From: Clostridia bacterium
GTDB lineage: Bacteria > Bacillota > Clostridia > Christensenellales > Pumilibacteraceae
Direction: 5' to 3'
Length of the DNA stretch: 41,713 nucleotides
Assembly: GCA_017396125.1 (NCBI GenBank)
Contig: JAFQMX010000030.1
Span: forward strand, 1-41,713
The notes under the pieces are model-generated. The model made no database searches. It saw nothing but the letters and a program-made list of their open reading frames with translations, and was not told the origin of the DNA. Position 1 is the stretch's first letter, and each line of letters begins with the position of its first letter. Both the position numbers and the translations under genes were made by a program. Positions 38,985 through 41,713 of the stretch are shown in pieces.

Positions 38985-41465
38985 ATGAAAAAGAAATTTA
39001 CGGTGAGTGGAATGACTTGTGCCGCTTGTTCTGCTCATGTCCAAAAAGCAGTTAGCGCTCTGGACGGTGTAGACAAATGCGAAGTCAGCCTGCTGGGCAA
39101 CTGCATGACAGTCGAATGCCATGATATTACCGACGAGCAAATTATCGAGTGCGTCAAAAAAAGTGGGTATGGCGCTTCCGAATACCAGCTTAGCGCCTCC
39201 AAAGACGGACAAAATATTCAGTCCTTGCGCCGTAGGTTAGTGTGGTCGGCAATACTTCTCGTTCCGCTGTTTTACGTAACTATGCTGGCTATGCTCGGCG
39301 CGCCCCTGCCGTTTTTTATGAAAGGGCATTACAAGTGGATTAACGTGCTACTACAAATTACGCTGGTAGTACCGATAATGATAATTAACCATAAATACTT
39401 TAGCGTGGGTTTCAAGAGACTATTCAGCGCGTCACCTAATATGGATTCGCTGATAGCTATCGGCTCGTCAGCGTCGTTTTTGTACGGATTATTTGCGTTT
39501 GGTCAAATAATCGCGGGTACGGTGTCGCGTGATTGGGATTTAGTGCATAAATACGGCATGAATTTGTACTTTGATTCGGCGGGTATGATTTTGACTCTAG
39601 TTACGCTTGGCAAGTATTTTGAGGGCAAGAGCCGAGGCAAGACGGGCGACGCTATCGAAAAGCTGATTAACCTTGCGCCAAAAATCGCTACCGTAGTTGT
39701 GGACGGCGTGGAAATACAAAAAGAGACCTCTAATATCGAGGTGGGAGATATAATTAGGATTAGGCCGGGCGAGAGTATTCCCGTGGACGGAAAAATCACT
39801 TACGGTGGCTCGGCAATAGACCAATCGGCAATAACAGGCGAGAGTATCCCGGTTTATAAAACGGTGGGAGACAAGGTTGCATCGGGCTCGGTCAACACCA
39901 CGGGCGCGTTTTTGTACGTTGCGCAAAAGGCTTATCAGGACAGCACTCTTTCGCAGATAATCAGGCTGGTAGAAGAAGCAGGAAGCTCTAAAGCGCCTAT
40001 CGCAAGGCTTGCGGACAAGGTAAGCGGAATTTTCGTTCCTGCAGTAATCTTTATAGCGGTCGTTACGTTTGTCACCTGGCTGTTAGTAGGCAAGGGTTAC
40101 GAATTTGCGCTGTCAATGGCTATTTCGGTACTAGTAATTTCTTGTCCGTGTGCACTAGGCCTTGCCACTCCCGTAGCTATAATGGTAGGCACGGGAAAGG
40201 GCGCGGAAAACGGAATATTGATTAAATCGGCAGAAAGCTTTGAGCAACTTTCCAAAGTCGGCGCGGTGGTGCTGGACAAAACGGGCACTATTACTGCAGG
40301 CAAGCCTACGGTAACGGAGATTATTGCGTTGGCGGACGAAAACGAGCTTTTGACCTATGCTCTGACGTTGGAGCAAAATTCACAGCATCCGCTGGCTACA
40401 GCTGTGGTGGATTATTGCGAAAAAAGAGGGATTAAGCCTTTGCAACCGCAGGACTTTTTGAGCTATGTCAGCGGTGTTGAGGCGAGGATAAACGACCGCC
40501 GTTGCCTTTGCGGAAACACCGCTTTTATGGAAGAGCGTGGAGTTAACGTGCCTGACGCGGAGATTAGCCGACTTGCTGAGCAGGGCAAAACACCGCTTTG
40601 CTTTGCGATGGACGGAGATTTGGTGGGAATTATAGCGGTACGTGACGAGATAAAACCTACCAGTGCACGCGCGATACAGGAGTTTCACGATATGGGCATC
40701 GAGGTCGTTATGATGACCGGCGACAACGAGCTTACCGCAAAAGCCATAGCAAGCGAGATGAAAATTGACAGGGTTCTTGCCGGAGTGCTGCCACAAAACA
40801 AGGAACAAGAAGTTGCGCGCATTATGGAGGGTAAAATTACCGCTATGGTGGGCGACGGAATAAACGACGCACCTGCGCTTACCCGCAGCGACGTTGGCAT
40901 AGCGGTGGGAGCAGGCACGGACGTGGCGATAGATTCGGCGGATATAGTCCTCATGCGCAGCGACCTTATGGATGCGGTTACGGCAACGAAGCTCAGCAAA
41001 CGGGTTATGAAAATAATAAAAATGAACCTGTTTTTCGCCTTTATTTACAATATAATCGGTATACCGATTGCGGCTGGCGCATTTTATTACCTGCTGGGGC
41101 TCAAGCTCAGTCCTATGCTTGGGGCGGCGGCAATGAGCATGAGTTCGGTTTGCGTGGTCAGCAACGCGCTCCGAATAAGAAATTTCTCGCCAAACGGCAA
41201 AAACTCAAACAAATTTGTCAAAAACGCAAATAATAATAAAAAAATAATCAAGGAGAAGAATATGGAAAAAACTTTCGTGGTAAAAGGTATGATGTGTGAG
41301 CACTGCAAGGCTCGCGTGGAAAAGGCTCTTAATGCAATCGAGGGCGTTTCCGTCGAGAAAATTAATCTCAAGAAAAAAACGGTAACCGTCAGCGTTAACG
41401 ACCTCGTTACGCAGGATATGATTTCTACCGCTATTTCCGCGGCAGGCTACGAGGCTGAGTTTTAG
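38985..41465 (+). CDS. copA: Copper-translocating P-type ATPase with N- and C-terminal heavy-metal-binding domains
   Basis: P1B-type ATPase, probably exporting Cu(I). The N-terminal HMA domain has GMTCAACSAHV (C12, C15). TGES of the actuator domain is near 284, the membrane metal site CPC at 387-389, the phosphorylated aspartate D431 in DKTGT, SQHPLA near residue 467 and GDGINDAPAL later. After the last helices (ending about 735) an Asn/Lys-rich linker leads to a second HMA domain with GMMCEHC (C771, C774). A C-terminal HMA is unusual for CopA. A strong ribosome site plus ATG (41262) sits in frame exactly at its start. The length is 826 residues; the stop is TAG. Silver transport is also possible. 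Confidence 0.95.
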   Translation: MKKKFTVSGMTCAACSAHVQKAVSALDGVDKCEVSLLGNCMTVECHDITDEQIIECVKKSGYGASEYQLSASKDGQNIQSLRRRLVWSAILLVPLFYVTMLAMLGAPLPFFMKGHYKWINVLLQITLVVPIMIINHKYFSVGFKRLFSASPNMDSLIAIGSSASFLYGLFAFGQIIAGTVSRDWDLVHKYGMNLYFDSAGMILTLVTLGKYFEGKSRGKTGDAIEKLINLAPKIATVVVDGVEIQKETSNIEVGDIIRIRPGESIPVDGKITYGGSAIDQSAITGESIPVYKTVGDKVASGSVNTTGAFLYVAQKAYQDSTLSQIIRLVEEAGSSKAPIARLADKVSGIFVPAVIFIAVVTFVTWLLVGKGYEFALSMAISVLVISCPCALGLATPVAIMVGTGKGAENGILIKSAESFEQLSKVGAVVLDKTGTITAGKPTVTEIIALADENELLTYALTLEQNSQHPLATAVVDYCEKRGIKPLQPQDFLSYVSGVEARINDRRCLCGNTAFMEERGVNVPDAEISRLAEQGKTPLCFAMDGDLVGIIAVRDEIKPTSARAIQEFHDMGIEVVMMTGDNELTAKAIASEMKIDRVLAGVLPQNKEQEVARIMEGKITAMVGDGINDAPALTRSDVGIAVGAGTDVAIDSADIVLMRSDLMDAVTATKLSKRVMKIIKMNLFFAFIYNIIGIPIAAGAFYYLLGLKLSPMLGAAAMSMSSVCVVSNALRIRNFSPNGKNSNKFVKNANNNKKIIKEKNMEKTFVVKGMMCEHCKARVEKALNAIEGVSVEKINLKKKTVTVSVNDLVTQDMISTAISAAGYEAEF
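41262..41465 (+). CDS. Possible free CopZ-like copper chaperone from an internal start in copA
   Basis: AGGAG (41251-41255) lies 6 nt before ATG 41262, in frame with copA (residue 760). The product would be 67 residues, consisting of one complete ferredoxin-like HMA domain starting MEKTFVVKGMMCEHC and ending SAAGYEAEF. That matches the size and layout of CopZ, the cytosolic chaperone that delivers Cu(I) to CopA. The preceding copA codons (Asn/Lys-rich, AT-rich) look like a former intergenic spacer now read through. So the locus may make both a fused and a free chaperone. Expression of the free form is inferred from the start signals only. Confidence 0.6.
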   Translation: MEKTFVVKGMMCEHCKARVEKALNAIEGVSVEKINLKKKTVTVSVNDLVTQDMISTAISAAGYEAEF

Positions 41466-41494
41466 CCACCGAAATTTAAAAGCAAAACAAATAC

Positions 41495-41524
41495 TTTACA
41501 ATTTGATGTCTGTTGTGTTATAAT
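41495..41524 (+). promoter_or_regulatory. Promoter of tRNA-Pro
   Basis: TTTACA (41495-41500), 18-bp spacer and perfect TATAAT (41519-41524). Transcription would begin about 10-12 nt before the mature tRNA. Confidence 0.7.
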
Positions 41525-41541
41525 AAACGTCAGTAAAGTGT

Positions 41542-41617
41542 CGAGGTGTAGCGCAGGTGGTAGCGCGCTTGGTTCGGGACCAAGAGGTCGTGAGTTCGAG
41601 TCTCGTCACCTCGACCA
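41542..41617 (+). tRNA. tRNA-Pro (anticodon CGG)
   Basis: A 76-nt cloverleaf with encoded CCA. Acceptor CGAGGTG pairs with CACCTCG. The D-stem is GCGC/GCGC. The anticodon stem CTTGG/CCAAG encloses TTCGGGA, giving anticodon CGG and reading CCG. The TTCGAGT loop has two wobble pairs in its stem. Confidence 0.95.
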
Positions 41618-41620
41618 TTA

Positions 41621-41652
41621 AAAAAACGCAGGGAGAAGTCCTGCGTTTTTTT
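41621..41652 (+). terminator. Terminator after tRNA-Pro
   Basis: ACGCAGG (41626-41632) pairs with CCTGCGT (41640-41646), flanked by A6 and T7, 3 bp after the tRNA CCA end. Confidence 0.92.
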
Positions 41653-41713
41653 AATAATCACGGCATCGAGTAAGAAGTGATGCAAAGCATCAAGTTCGCG
41701 GTCAAAATGCGAC

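Noticed and set aside
1-41713. CRISPR array, prophage, rRNA operon or intact insertion sequence
   Set aside because: No regularly spaced repeats, phage genes, rRNA or transposase sequences are visible; the only mobile trace is the non-coding element at 9102-9272.

Overview
The window is chromosomal DNA from a low-to-mid GC, spore-forming Firmicute of class Clostridia, probably an uncultured gut anaerobe. The evidence is Spo0A and SpoIIID, a class III (anaerobic) ribonucleotide reductase with its activase, strong AGGAGG ribosome sites, and sigma-A promoters of TTGACA/TATAAT type. Lower-rank placement is not possible by eye. TAA is the usual stop; TAG also ends cysK, thyA and copA at family-typical C-termini, so TAG is a true stop here.

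Layout. 1-1.4 kb: end of the ribosomal alpha operon (rpoA, cut by the window edge, and rplQ). 1.5-8.7 kb: housekeeping genes nrdG, a cyclophilin, metG, tatD, a small alarmone synthetase, an M29 aminopeptidase and a cysteine synthase. 8.8-10.6 kb: a tiny HTH gene with a repeat-rich promoter, a 171-bp MITE-like element with a perfect 8-bp target duplication, spo0A on the minus strand and a small unknown gene. 10.6-16.8 kb: mrnC, thyA, folA, rlmB, tpiA and nrdD, the last behind a sigma-A promoter overlapping two NrdR-like boxes. 17.2-17.7 kb: a minus-strand membrane protein.

18.0-35.5 kb is the most distinctive part and looks like an extracellular protein-degradation and peptide-uptake locus. 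It holds a giant secreted subtilase with PA, Fn3-like, Ig-like and about 800 residues of BspA-type leucine-rich repeats, ending in a Cys-rich module and a Cys-TM-basic tail. Its frame is interrupted by a single in-frame TAG at 20489. A surface lipoprotein follows, then an unusually large OppA and OppB, OppC, OppD and OppF, of which OppC and OppD carry large insertions. A stable non-terminator hairpin separates oppA from oppBCDF.

35.6-38.4 kb: a small membrane protein and a family of three paralogous membrane proteins (one fused to DUF4234-like and SHOCT domains), of which the last two have their own terminators. 38.6-41.7 kb: spoIIID on the minus strand, a CopA copper ATPase and tRNA-Pro(CGG).

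Two genes, copA and metG, share an unusual feature: an in-frame ATG with a strong Shine-Dalgarno sequence exactly where a C-terminal domain begins, and that domain exists elsewhere as a free protein (CopZ; CsaA/Trbp111). They may each encode a full-length protein and a free domain from one frame.
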